From the NCBI GenBank assembly GCA_039090855.1, contig CM077025.1:99242489-99306488 (forward strand): 64,000 nucleotides of DNA, given 5' to 3'. This document shows, one piece after another, positions 47,191-58,149 of this stretch. Numbering within the stretch: the first letter of the stretch is position 1; each line of letters starts with the position of its first letter. The DNA is from Macrothele yani (lineage: Eukaryota > Arthropoda > Arachnida > Araneae > Macrothelidae). The notes beneath the pieces were generated by a model. It ran no database searches, was not told the DNA's origin, and saw nothing but the letters and a program-made list of their open reading frames with translations. Position numbers and translations under genes: made by a program.

Positions 47191-47574
47191 CTCGCATTTT
47201 CCGACTTTGCTTTATTTATGCAGATGAATTGCAAAAAAAATAATAATGCTCTTACCAAAAATTCTGTAAAAACAGGAAGATGTTAGCAACAAACCAGGAA
47301 GTCAGGAGATAACAGTAAAAGTCAGGAGTCTCTCAGGAAAAACTGTAGGGTTGGCAGCTATGTACTTTTGATGTAAAGAATATAAGCATACATGCAGTTC
47401 CATGTTCAATGAATAGCTTTAAAAATACAGCTTTAATAGGACTTACTGGGAAGGAATTGATCTTATACCTAGTTTTAACATAAATACTGTTACAAATGAC
47501 GATTAACAGATGGCTTACTACCTGTGTGCAACGTTATCAAACACCTACGAGGCCTGAAGCAGCTAGTGAGTCAT
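47191..47574. other. unassigned intronic sequence
   Basis: Nothing recognised. Confidence 0.4.
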
Positions 47575-47950
47575 TGTGCATTCAGCTACAAAGGAGATAA
47601 CATGTTTCATTTTTCTTGCCATGGAGTGGGTGATTATGAGAATTGTGTGGCTGTAATAGTGCTGCATAAAGTAGGAAAATCAGCTTCCAGACTTCATTTC
47701 TCCAGCTGATTGGCCTTTTAGTAGCCCCAACCTCAACCCATTGGATTACAAGTTGTGGGCCATGCTGGTGGATATGACCTGCAGAAAGCAATACTCCAGT
47801 ATTGACAGTCTGAAATGATCTTTGGTGCAAGTTGTACCAGCTTGACCTAGAGATCCTGCATAATGCTATTGATGACTGGCCACAGAAATTGAGGAACTGT
47901 GTGACAGCCACAGGAAGCATTTTGAAAAGAAATTGTTGCCATGTATTCAC
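47575..47950 (+). pseudogene. mariner/Tc-type transposase C-terminal relic
   Basis: Plus-strand reading gives SPNLNPLDYKLWAMLVDMTC (about 47718-47785), then SIDSLK and IDDWPQKLRNCVTATGSIL across stops. 'SPDLNPLDYxLWxxLE' with 'DDWPxRLxxCVxAxGGHFE' is the C-terminus of a common mariner-type transposase. The upstream catalytic domain is not readable. Confidence 0.75.
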
Positions 47951-48195
47951 AAATTTATTACTTACATCATATAACAGGTATATTCAAATATCTTTAAAAT
48001 TCTTTTGTTATTTCATAGAATACTTTGTTACAATATTTATGGTAGGACTAGGTATTTATTCTCTTGTCAGATTTTTAGATGGTAAACTAAATTATCTCTG
48101 AAACTCAATCACAAAAGTATTCATCGCCTCAGGTGGGATGAAAACGCCCATTCAAAATATTTATCATGGCTCCTTTTAATATTCAGTTTCTCTTT
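47951..48195. other. unassigned intronic sequence
   Basis: No supported feature. Confidence 0.4.
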
Positions 48196-48855
48196 CACTT
48201 TTCTTTTATACATACATATCCCTAAGCTGTTCTCTATGATTCAGAGGTTAGTTCCACAAAGAAGTGCAAACTACCATACAAATTTCTAACTGATTATTTA
48301 CTTACTGTTGCCGTATCAAACTTCTCCATTTACCGTGATCATGACACACAACTCGGACTTCACTCACGTCCATCACACGGCGTACACAAGACCTTCTATA
48401 ATTCATATTCATAATCTTTTCCTCATGCAGACACTCCTGAATCTGATTCTCCCATGACTTCTTTGGCCTTCCTCTGCCTTTCCTTCCTGTCATTTGGGCT
48501 AAAAAAATTTCTTAGTGAGCATCTCGTCACTCATTCTTTCAACATGGCCAAACCACTGAAGAATATTAGTTTCCACCTTGCTAACAACAATTTTCTTCAC
48601 ATTACACAACTGCAACACATCTTCATTCCTCACACAATCAGATAAAACAGATTACCGTACATGATGGAATCAGTAATTGCAACACATCTTCATTTCTCAC
48701 ACAATTGACAGAGAAAACAGATTACATGATGAAATCAGTAGGAGAGTGAATTCAGTTTTGAAAGTCACAGCTGCCTTAGGGGGATTTCACAGGACTAATG
48801 GGCTTTCGAAAAGGTCTAAAATGGCTGCGTGTAAGTGTAATTGTTCCTACTGATA
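48196..48855. mobile_element. LINE copy D, inverted double fragment
   Basis: Minus strand 48196-48670 encodes the C-terminal IQECLHEEKIMNMNYRRSC and CHDHGKWRSLIRQQ, plus the 3' UTR. From about 48676 to 48855 the plus strand carries another part of the same LINE (DEISRRVNSVLKVTAALGG). The two parts meet head-to-head at a repeated gcaacacatcttcatt block. Confidence 0.8.
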
Positions 48856-48863
48856 TATCCAAC

Positions 48864-49142
48864 CATTGGCGCACCCACGGAGGGGGCCCCGGAGGCTTTA
48901 GACCCCCCCCAAGGAGATTAAGAGCGACGTACGTCACAAATTAAACATTCAAAAATATTACTTCACATGTTCAAAAAAAATTACATAGTGTCTTCTATTA
49001 CATGGTGTCTTCTTCCCAATGACCCAAAGAGATTAAGTGCGACATATGTCACAACTGTATATAAACCATAGGCGTACAGTATATATATGTACACACATTT
49101 TTTAATAGCCCCCTCCAACAGGAATTCTTGGATGTGCCACTG
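48864..49142. mobile_element. hAT-type MITE
   Basis: Ends CATTGGCGCACCCACGGAGG and, inverted, CAGTGGCACATCCAAGAATT; exact 8-bp duplication tatccaac (48856-48863 and 49143-49150). 279 bp, no gene. Confidence 0.85.
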
Positions 49143-49276
49143 TATCCAACAGACGGAACGTTCTCATCCTTGCTAGTATAATCATTCCTGGCAGTTCCAA
49201 ACATTTTTCACTGGTGGACTACATGAAAACATCAAAAAAAATATTGGATAAACATTGAAGAAATGCCATGATATTA

Positions 49277-50534
49277 TTGGGTTGTCGGAAAAGTCATGAC
49301 GTATTTTAGCCATGTTTTGCAAAGGTCATTTATTGATAGAAAGAACAAAGATCAATCAATGATATAATGCCTGTTTTGTTCGATAATCTTTTGCGATCTT
49401 TCAGTGAGCTGCAGAATGCCTCGTTCATAGAAGGACCTGTCTTTCATGGCAAAAAACTGTACAAGGTGCTGATTTACAGCCTCATCTGAATTGAATGTTA
49501 TACCACGCAAGGACTGTTGAAGACAGTGAAAGGCGAGTATGCTGGGTGTGGCAAAACATCCACCCAAGCTCCAATAATTTTTGGCAGGTGATCAAACTTG
49601 TGTGTGGTCTCGCGTTGTCGTGATGGAACACACCTTTACGATGAACGAGCTCTGGACGTTTCTGGATGATGGATTCGTTCAAACTGTCCAACTGCCGACA
49701 GTACACATTTGAATTGATTGTTTGGTTCTATGGTAGGAGCTTGAAAAACATGACACCTTTAAAATCCCACCACACTGAGACCAGAACCTTCCGCTGATGA
49801 ATGTCTGCTTTGGATGTCGTTTGAGGTGAAGCAGAACTTCGGAACCAAGACTGTTTGTGCAGCACTTTGTTGTACACAATCCACTTTTTGTCACCAGTTA
49901 TGAGTCACTTCAAAAAAGGATCGTTTTCCTCACGTTTAACGAGCATATCGCATAATGTTTATATGCGCCATCAATTGAGCTTCTATGAGTTCATGAGGAA
50001 CCCACACACGAGCTTGCTTACTTATTCCAGCTTCTTCAGGTGGTCGTGAACGCTTGAATGATGGATGTGCAATGTGTCTGCAATCTCTCGTGTTGTATAA
50101 CATGGGTTTGACTCGTCATCCCCCTGGTGGGCTTTGTTTGGTCGTCATCAACCTTGGTGGGCTATCCGGACCGAGGAGCATCCTTGAGGTCAAAATCATC
50201 AGCATGGAATTTTGCGAACCACCGCTGGCACTGATGTTCTTGTAGAGCATTATCACCTTACACTTTACGCAACTTTTCACAAGCTTGACGTGCGTTCTGC
50301 CCTTTATGGAAGTAAAACAGCAAAATATGGCAATAATGCACAGTTTAGTCTTCCATCTTCAACTTGATGTCAAATTTCCACAAATCAACCAAATCACTCA
50401 CTATTCCTTTTAGACTGCAGCTAGAACTTGCACCTGTCGAATGCCATAGCGATAACAGCATGCCTCTAGTACTTCCAAAACCGCCCAACCGCCATCGGGT
50501 GCCAAAATACGTCATGACTTTTCCGACAACCCAA
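49277..50534 (-). mobile_element. mariner element 2, full length
   Basis: Ends TTGGGTTGTCGGAAAAGTCA at 49277 and its inverse to 50534, flanked by TA on both sides. 1258 bp, the expected mariner size, opposite in orientation to mariner 1. Confidence 0.95.
49355..50420 (-). pseudogene. mariner transposase (copy 2), broken
   Basis: Minus-strand pieces: 50420-50050 N-terminal HTH (about 50400-50230) and a SGRPTKVDDDQ-like linker; 49894-49679 with QKTWFRSSASPQTTSKAD-type and WWDFKGVMFFKLL-type blocks; 49706-49482 with YCRQLDSLNESIIQKRPELV and HHDNARPHTSLI (second Asp present); 49567-49352 with FNSDEAVNQHLVQFFAMKDR. The PAYSPDLAPSD block is frameshifted. Several stops and shifts prevent expression. 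Confidence 0.9.
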
Positions 50535-50536
50535 TA

Positions 50537-51242
50537 GAAACATTCAATAAACAAAAATGTTTAAAAAATATAAGAAACTCGAAAACAGGAAAATAAGCTT
50601 TACACAGATGTTGAATCACAGTTTACTGAGAGTTTTGTTTACCATAGTATAACTGCTGTTTCCCATACTACATAGTGGGCCAAAAAATCAACAACACTTC
50701 TTGGAGTGTCTGGAATGGTAGTAAACAGGAAACATTTTACAGAAAAAAATTAACAAAAGTTACAAATTATTAAAATTCCACAAAAAAGCAGATGCCTTCT
50801 CAAAAAAATCGTATTCCTAGACACTGGGTTTGAAAACCAGACAAATCCAATTAAATCAGAATATTTGGTAGCTATGCATAAGTACAACACTAGAAATATC
50901 CTAAACTACAAATCACTGCACAGGGTTTAAAAAACAACAACAGGAAAAACAGGAAAGGAAAAATTTTCAGGACATGTAACAGAATTTTAGGACATTTCCA
51001 TGGCAGAATAGAATTACAGGGCTTCCGCCAGGATTTCTAAGACATGTTTGAACATGTTAATGCAAAGAAAAAAAAATACCACTTTCCCATCTTTAGACTA
51101 AGATGTACACTTGAAGGTTTGATAACTTCATATACAACTTATACTGTTTTGCAAACATTTAATAAATACACACAGCACAGAAAATACAATTCCAGAAAAC
51201 AATGTAAGAATTAAAGATAAGTCACTGGAAATACATACATCA
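50537..51242. other. unassigned intronic sequence
   Basis: AT-rich; the segment near 50930-51020 has repeated cagga/aggacat words. No feature supported. Confidence 0.4.
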
Positions 51243-51321
51243 TATATACATATCACTAAGCTGTTCTCTGAGATTCAAAGGTTAGCTCCAAAAAGAAATA
51301 CAAACTACCAGATATTTTTAC

Positions 51322-53112
51322 TTACTGTTGTCGTATCAAACTTCTCCATTTACAGCGATCTTGACATGCAATTCGGGCTTCACTGATATCCATTACACGC
51401 CGTACACAAGATCTTTTATACTTCATACTCATAATCTTTTTCTCATGCAGACACTCCTGAATCTGATCCACCAGTGTCTTCCTTGGCCTTCCTCTGCCTT
51501 TCCTTTCTGCCACTTGGGCTAAAAACATTTTCTTAGTAAGCATCTCATCACTAATTCTTACAACATGGCCAAACCACCGAAGCATATTGGTCTCCACCTT
51601 GCTAACAAAATTTTTCTTCACATCACACAACTGCAACACATCTTCATTCCTCACACGATCAGACCGTGTCTTGCCACAAACCCCCCGTAAGTGACACATT
51701 TCTCCAGCACACAAACGATTACTATGCTTCTTCTGTAGTACCCAGATTTCACTGCCATACATCAGAGTATCAACAATTACAGTTTCATACACAGCCGTGC
51801 GGGACTCTCTAGAGAACCCATCATTCCTGTGAAAACCTCCCAAAGCAGCTATGACTTTCAAAGAAGAATTCACTCGCCTACTGATTTCACCATCCAATTT
51901 GTTCTCTCCATCAAACATGCTTCCTAAATACACAAACTCACTCACCTGGTCAATCACAGTGCCATTTATACTTACATTACATTCAGTGTTACCAGTTCCT
52001 CTCTCATACACATTAACTTTGGTTTTTCCCTTATTTATACTCAGTTTGAATTTCATGCAAACTTCGTACATCCGAGACAACATACTCTGCAAATCACTTT
52101 TGCTCTCTGCAAACAGGACAGTATCATCAGCATACAGCAATCTGCACACACAAATATCACCAAGACATAAACCACTATCATCTATTTTGGCATCACGCAT
52201 GCATGCGTCCATAAATATATTAAACAGCCATGGTGACATTACACAACCCTGTCTGACTCCTGCACCAACAGAAAACCATTATGATAAAACACCATTCACT
52301 CGTACACAAGCTCTACTACCAGCATACATGGCTTTTACACTATTAAGTAGATTCCCAGTAACACCATATTCATTCAATACCTTCCACAAAAGTGTCCTAT
52401 TTACTCGGTCGTAAGCTTTCTCTAAATCTATGAAGGCAGCAAAAACTTTCTTACCAACAGCTAGATACTTTTCAATCATCATGCGTAATGCAAAAATTTG
52501 GTTAGTGCAGCCTTTACCAGGCATAAAACCACCCTGAACATCTCACACTTTCTCTGATGTAAGACCCCATACTTTTTCAATAACAACCTTACTAAACACT
52601 TTCCCTGGCACACTTAGTAGGCTAATTTCACGATAGTTCTTGCATTCAGTCTGATCACCTTTTCCCTTATACAAGGGAACAATAATAGCATCCTTCCAAT
52701 CCCGAAGGACCATTCCTAACTCCCAGCACAACTGGCAAATTTCAGTTAACCAGTCAATTACAGAGTCACCACCATTTTTCAACATCTCAGCAGCTATGCC
52801 ATCAACTCCCGGAGCCTTATCATTCTGAAGAGATTTTAGAGCTTTACACACTTCTCTTGAGATCCCTCCAGTGCTTCCATCCCTCACTGTGATATCATCT
52901 GCATCTGTCTCAGAATCATCTTTGCTTTCCTGATCTAATAACTCACAGAAATATTCACCCCATCTTTCACTTATGTCATTGGGCTCCCATATCATTTCCC
53001 CGATCTCATTCTTCATACAACTTACAACTTTGTTTCCCCTATTTTTCCTGAGTCTCATGTACTTCCAGAAAGACTTCCTATCTTTCCAAAAAGCCAGTTC
53101 ATGCCTTTCCAC
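51322..53112 (-). pseudogene. reverse transcriptase of LINE copy E
   Basis: 53112-52543 holds LKSLQNDKAPGVDGIAAEML, VPLYKGKGDQTECKNYREIS and the following helix. 52524-52279 holds MPGKGCTNQIFALRMMIEKY and KVFAAFIDLEKAYDRVNRTL (first catalytic Asp). 52239-51322 holds MSPWLFNIFMDAC and CRLLYADDTVLFAES, an intact YADD box, then the thumb and the tail ending KWRSLIRQQ. Stops at about 52541 and 52277 interrupt an otherwise well-kept protein. The clade is uncertain; layout fits the APE-bearing RTE/Jockey-I range. Confidence 0.9.
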
Positions 53113-53392
53113 CTTCTACATCATATCTTTTGCCTTACTCTGGCAAACCAGCTTAGCAGGTTCACGCTTCTTTGAGCGATATTCATCTACAGAGACTACC
53201 TTGCAACATCCCCAAATAGGCTTCCTTCTTTCTCTTTACTGCCTCTTCAATCTCACTATTTCTCCAAGCATCACATCTATTGTAACCCACTATTGTGGTG
53301 CCACAGACCTCTTTAGAAGCAGTGACAACACAGTTCTTAAAACATTCCCACTTCTTTTCTACATCCCTCTCACCAGACTTCAGCTCCTTTAG

Positions 53393-54340
53393 TCATTCTC
53401 TGAGTAAGTCAGAATAACGCTGATGATCTTCAAGGAGCCTATCAACCATTATTCTTTCTATCATGGGTCTCTTCCTATTCCTTTTCCTACAACCAACATT
53501 AAGTTTCACTCGTGACACTACCAAGTAATGATCAGAACCAACATTCGCACCTCTCGTCACACGGGTGTCAACAACTAAGTGTTTCAGATGCTGATCGCAG
53601 ACATCAAAATCTATCACACTCTTTTGAACAAGAGTACGATTTTCCCAAGTAAATGTGTGGATATACTTGTGGTTGAAAAACTTATTAGATACACACAAAT
53701 CATTCTTAATGCAGAGTTCAATTAATCTTTCATCATTATCATTCACACAAAAATCATTAAACTTACCCAGAACATTGTCAGAAATTGCATTCTGCACACC
53801 TACTCTAGCATTGAAATCCCCTGCTATTATAACTTTTTCTTTAGCACCAAACTGGCTCAAAACAGCTCTTAGCTCATTCCAGAAATCTTCCTTCTTATCA
53901 GAAGATTCAGAGTCACAAGGAGCATACACTACAACAATTACGATTCTCTGAAGTTTCACTTTCAAACGAATCCTGAGAATTCTCTCACTTATTCAACTAT
54001 AGTGAATCAAGTTGTTCTTCATCTTTTCACTGAAAATCACACCTACACCAGCCTGTCCTCTCACATTATCCAAAACTCCAGACAACACACTCACTGTGCC
54101 ATTCACTTCTTCTACTCCTATTTCCTTCTTTTTGGTTTCACTTACACACAGCACATCCAGTCTATACTTATTCATCTCCTCAATCACCTCATTCATCTTG
54201 CCATTTATACCTCTTGTATTCCATATACCAATCTTACATTCACTCAGCCGAGATCTCTTTCTCATACGCGGTTTAGAAAGTTCAGGTCGATTCTGTGGTG
54301 GACCGTCCTTCTCAAGCGTGGCAGGTCCACCATATCCCAC
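53393..54340 (-). pseudogene. APE endonuclease domain of LINE copy E
   Basis: 54340-53993 gives SECKIGIWNTRGINGKMNEV and LDVLCVSETKKKEIG, the Asn and Glu blocks of the APE fold. After a stop, 53965-53393 gives RIVIVVVYAPCDSES, VIIAGDFNARVG, SVIDFDVCDQ and GANVGSDHYLVVSRVKL, including the GDFN and SDH catalytic motifs. Domain order is normal. One stop near 53990 and another after 53393 break the frame, so the copy is inactive although the motifs are kept. Confidence 0.9.
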
Positions 54341-54400
54341 ACTTGAGTCTGGATATTGATTTCTTTTTGTCTTTTTAATCAGGTAAGTACATCAGTGTGG

Positions 54401-54775
54401 GGATTAGACCACAGCTGAGGGTTCCAGTTGGTCATTTAACCTAAGAATTGTGGAACAAAACCCAGTGAGTTGGGGTCTTTTCACCAATGTCACACAGAAC
54501 TAGCTGGAAATCCAAAATAATAATAAAAAATAGTTTTCTCACAGATATGACACTGCTGTATACACAAAGACTGTTCCTTAGATTTGAAAAATGAAACTGA
54601 AAATCACTACATAAGTATAGTTGTTCTTTTATAGTACAGAAATGATTGAACAATTTACTTTCATTATTATTATTATACTGCACCTATCAAACTTGTACAA
54701 TTATTGCACATTTGATTTCTTACACAGAATACTGCTGTAAAAATAAAAATACCAGCATAAAGATACCTAACTTAC
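54401..54775. other. LINE 5' region and intron
   Basis: Possible LINE 5' UTR, then AT-rich intron leading to the ANKRD28-like donor at 54775. Confidence 0.4.
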
Positions 54776-54858
54776 GTTTTTTGCTCAATGTTAGCCATGT
54801 TAACATTCTCGTTTTCTTTCATTTTTTCTAAAAGTAATAACACAGCAGGTTCATGTTT
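54776..54858 (-). CDS. ANKRD28: ANKRD28-like internal exon (inter-repeat helix)
   Basis: This 83-bp minus-strand exon lies between acceptor gatatgtag at 54859 and donor gtaagt at 54775. It encodes KHEPAVLLLLEKMKENENV and then NMANIEQK plus two bases of the next codon. It corresponds to the 'GHE..ALLILEKI..' helix that joins two ankyrin repeats in ANKRD28-type proteins. It joins in phase with the preceding exon (ends after Lys) and with the next exon (AC+G gives Thr). The exon is too short to stand out as an open frame and is flanked by LINE copies on both sides. Confidence is high because the frame, splice sites and family alignment agree. Confidence 0.85.
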
Positions 54859-55290
54859 CTACATATCAAAAGAAAAGAAAAACAGAGCATGTATTCCTTA
54901 TTTAGCATCAGTTATATGTTGAATAATAACAAACATTTAGAAAAAACAAACAAAAAACCATTTCAATGACTAAGTACTGAAACAAGCATTCTAAAACTAC
55001 AAGTGGAAAATGTATGGAATTAGCCCAACATACACTTAGGGTGCCACTCAGTCAACTTGAGATGTGCAGTTCACTACAAACACGGCAACTAAATCAGAGG
55101 GCCGCATACCAAATGGCCAACTTATCGGGGATATACTTAGACCAAACCACTCATATGACAAAGCACCATGCCCAAGCTAAAGTGAATAGCACCATGTTGA
55201 CAGCTGAGTGACACCAAACAGTCTCAAGTTGGGAAACACAGTGCAACTTTTATCATAATCATGACCTGCTTGGGGAATTATAACAGACAA
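54859..55290. other. intron with a possible small MITE
   Basis: The block 55036-55230 starts gggtgccactcagt and ends with ctgagtgacacc, an imperfect inverted pair with a shared caacttgaga/tctcaagttg core. No gene. Confidence 0.4.
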
Positions 55291-56435
55291 AAATGATCAA
55301 AAGTATCTCCGTCAGTAAGAAAGTTTTTTCTACCTTCATAGATTTAGAGAAAACTTATGACCAGATAAACAGAATATTTCTGTGGAAGGTCTTGAATAAA
55401 TGTGGTACAACTGGGAATCCATTTAATGATGTGAAAGCTATGTATGCTTGTAGTAGAGCATGCATACGAGTAAATGGTGTTTTAGCGAAATGGCTTTCTA
55501 TTGGTGCAGGAGTTAGACAAGGTTGTGTAATGTCACCCTGGTTTCTTAATATATTTATGGGTGTAAGCATGCATGATGCCGAAATGGACAATACCGGTTT
55601 ATGTCTTGGTAATATCTGTGTGTGCAGATTGCTGTATACTGATGATACAATCTTGCTGGCAGAGAGCAGAAGTGAGTTGCAGAGTATGTTATCCCAGATC
55701 AGCAGATTTTGTATGGATTCAAACTGAATATAAAGGATAAACCAAAGTTCTGGTTTTTGAGCGAAGAACTGTTAGTACTGAATGCAAGATCAGTCAAATT
55801 GGCACAGAGATAGACTAGGTGAATGAAATTGTATATTAAGGAAGAGTTTTCAACACAGAAATCAGATTAGATGGTGAAATTAGCAGATGAGTGAATTCAT
55901 TTTTGAAATCAAAATTGCCTTATGAGAATTTCACAGGACTAATGGATTCTTGAAAGGTCTTGAATGGCTGTATGTGAAAGTGTTATTGTTCCTACTCTGT
56001 TGTACAACAGTGAAACATGGGTACTGCAGAAGAGACATAGGATTCGTTTTAGTGCTGGAGAGGTGCATTATTTATGAAGGGTTTGTGGTAAGACATGCTC
56101 TGATCATGTGAGGAATAAAGATGCATAATGTGAAATAAAATGCTGTTAGTAAGGTGGAGACAAATATTCTGAGGTGGTTTGGCCACGTAGAAAGAGTGAA
56201 TGGCTAGGTGCTTACTAAGTGAATTTATTCAGCCCAAGTGGCAGGAAAGAAAGCAGAGGAAAGCCAAGGAAATCATGGAAGTACCAGATTCAGGAATGTC
56301 TGCATGAGAAAAAGATAATGATTATGAAGTACAAAAGGTCTTGTGTGACACATGTGATGGATATCAGTGAAGCTCAAGCTGTGTGCCAAGATCGCTGTAA
56401 ATGGAGACGTTTGATACATCAATAGTAAGTAAAAT
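55291..56435 (+). pseudogene. LINE copy F, 5'-truncated reverse transcriptase
   Basis: Plus-strand relative of copy E. 55293-55727 gives KKVFSTFIDLEKTYDQINRI, GAGVRQGCVMSPWFLNIFMG and CRLLYTDDTILLAESRSELQ. YADD is YTDD, which keeps both Asp residues. Later sequence reads ETWVLQKRHRIRFSAGE and WFGHVERVNG across stops. 56219-56425 gives SWKYQIQECLHEKKIMIMKY then CQDRCKWRRLIHQ. Many stops; it lacks the endonuclease. Confidence 0.9.
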
Positions 56436-56549
56436 CTAGGTTTTAAGTTAGCATGCTATAGTTATGTAAAGAAATTATAGAAACACAGAAGTATTTTTGA
56501 TGCAACTTAGGTCTTGATCACCTGTAAACAACAAATGAACAAAAAGCCT

Positions 56550-57265
56550 AATCATTTAATGTAGTTCCTCTTCTCTCAATTTCAAGACCTTTCAACAGTT
56601 TTCTCTTGAAGAAATGTTGTTGGTGGGTCAGAATTTTAACTGAGTTTCACAGTATTTTATGTCCAGTAGATTGAACATGTCTGTCCAAGCCAGGTTTGTG
56701 TGTCATGTTTTTAATAGCTGCTTTTATGTTATGTCAGCCTGGTCTTAAGTTGTCTGCCTGTCTCTTCTACATAGCTGAGACCACACTCACACTTGATATT
56801 GTAGACCACTCCTTCTTTTAACAAGATGTTAGTTTCTTGCTGCTTTAATTCAGGAAGTAGTTACTGATCTTATTTTTCCTAAATTAAAGCAGAAAGAAAC
56901 TAACATTTTGTTAAAAGAAGGAGTGGTCTACAATATCAAGTGTGAGTGTGGTCTCAGCTATGTAGGAGAGACAGGCAGACAACTTAAGACCAGGCTGACA
57001 TAACATAAAAGCAGCTATTAAAAACATGACACACAAACCTGGCCTGGACAGACATGTTCAATCTACTGGACATAAAATACTATGGGACTCAGTTGAAATT
57101 CTGACCCACCAACATTTCTTCAAGAGAAAACTTGCTGGAAGGTCTTGAAATTGAGAGAAGATGAACTACATTTAATGATTTTAAAGGTTGGAGTTTAACC
57201 CAAGGTTGGCAACACTTACTATAGTGTAGTCCTAATGAAGGGTAGGTTACTACCCGAAAATTTAA
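56550..57265. mobile_element. Penelope-like GIY-YIG terminal pair (head-to-head)
   Basis: Left arm (56555-56830, minus) and right arm (56885-57265, plus) are inverted copies. The right arm encodes KEGVVYNIKCECGLSYVGET then GRQLKTRLT, a clear GIY-YIG core, then LDRHVQSTGHKILWDSVEIL and HFFKRKL with one frameshift. The 3' end reaches the block at 57232-57259. It is a different subfamily from the 1100-2045 pair but has the same layout. Confidence 0.85.
57232..57259 (+). ncRNA. hammerhead-like core at Penelope terminal fragment
   Basis: CTAATGA, hairpin GGGTAG-gtta-CTACCC, then GAAA. G5 of the consensus CTGANGA is A here, and an extra base precedes the helix, so activity is doubtful. Confidence 0.25.
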
Positions 57266-57547
57266 CATTAATAAATAATATCCACTTATTCCTAAGTATA
57301 TCCCATAATCTGTGTGTTTTATCTATCATATGATTGTGTAGGAATGGCCATGACTTCAATTATTACTTTAAAAAGCCTAAGTTGTGTCAAGAGTGTTTCT
57401 GCATTACTATAATTTATTCACATATAAATAGCAAGTCAACTTACAACCTACATTTATTTGTTGTATGTGAATTTGATTCTTCATATTTCAGTAAAATCTA
57501 ATTCCATCAGTTCTAAACTTCAACCTGGCAGATGGGCTTTATTTGAA

Positions 57548-57582
57548 ATGCCAACCTCTGAATTTCAAAGAACAACTGTGAG
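57548..57582 (+). mobile_element. LINE 3' UTR scrap
   Basis: ccaacctctgaatttcaaag matches the 3' UTR of the LINE family; the rest is replaced by the (GA)n tract. Confidence 0.6.
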
Positions 57583-57583
57583 T

Positions 57584-57602
57584 GAGTGAGTGGGAGAGAG
57601 AG

Positions 57603-57690
<88 letters not shown>
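57584..57690. repeat. (GA)n/(GAAA)n microsatellite
   Basis: GAGT, GAAA and then about 35 GA units. Open frames across it on both strands are artefacts. Confidence 0.95.
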
Positions 57691-57692
<2 letters not shown>

Positions 57693-58149
57693 GACATGTA
57701 TGTATGTGACAACAATTACAAGCATAATTTTTCTTGTGGTGGCAACAAAACACATATTAAATAGAACATACAGGTGACAGTCACAGTCCCTTAAAAGTTT
57801 TCCACCTTCGTGGATGACCCATTGCCAAACATCTGTGGGTGTTCAACACTGTTGTTTTGGGTCAAATCAGCAGATAATGCCCCAATGCAGAAAAATATCA
57901 TCACTGCTGAAGTATTGTCAAAATGGGGTTCCAGCTTCTTTGTCAAAATGGCATATACAGTAAGAGATGCAATGTTGAGTAAGGTTTTTGATTCTTGGCA
58001 TGTGCATTGATGATCATGCTCCAGTAGCATGGCTTCCACATGTTGTTTATCTGTCCTGGCCACATGATGTCCATTACCATGCTCAAGTTTGGTGTTCTCT
58101 CTTTCTTCTCAGAAAGCATGCACCCATCTGGCAATGCATCATCACCACA
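57691..58149. other. sequence adjoining the pogo relic
   Basis: A minus-strand open frame (57791-58063) may be the decayed 3' end of the pogo element but has no recognisable motif. Confidence 0.35.

Larger units (their letters stand above)
51243..54400 (-). mobile_element. LINE copy E, nearly complete non-LTR retrotransposon
   Basis: Minus-strand element with APE endonuclease, reverse transcriptase, a conserved C-terminal tail and a short 3' UTR ending in a TATG-rich tail (51243-51256). It is the reference copy of the most frequent LINE family here. The 5' boundary near 54360-54400 is uncertain, and no duplication was identified. Confidence 0.9.

Noticed and set aside
53655..54359. Plus-strand open frames of 98-115 residues.
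   Set aside because: They are shadows of the LINE endonuclease on the minus strand.
57513..57777. Overlapping open frames on both strands rich in Ser-Leu or Arg-Glu.
   Set aside because: They are translations of the (GA)n microsatellite and have no codon structure.
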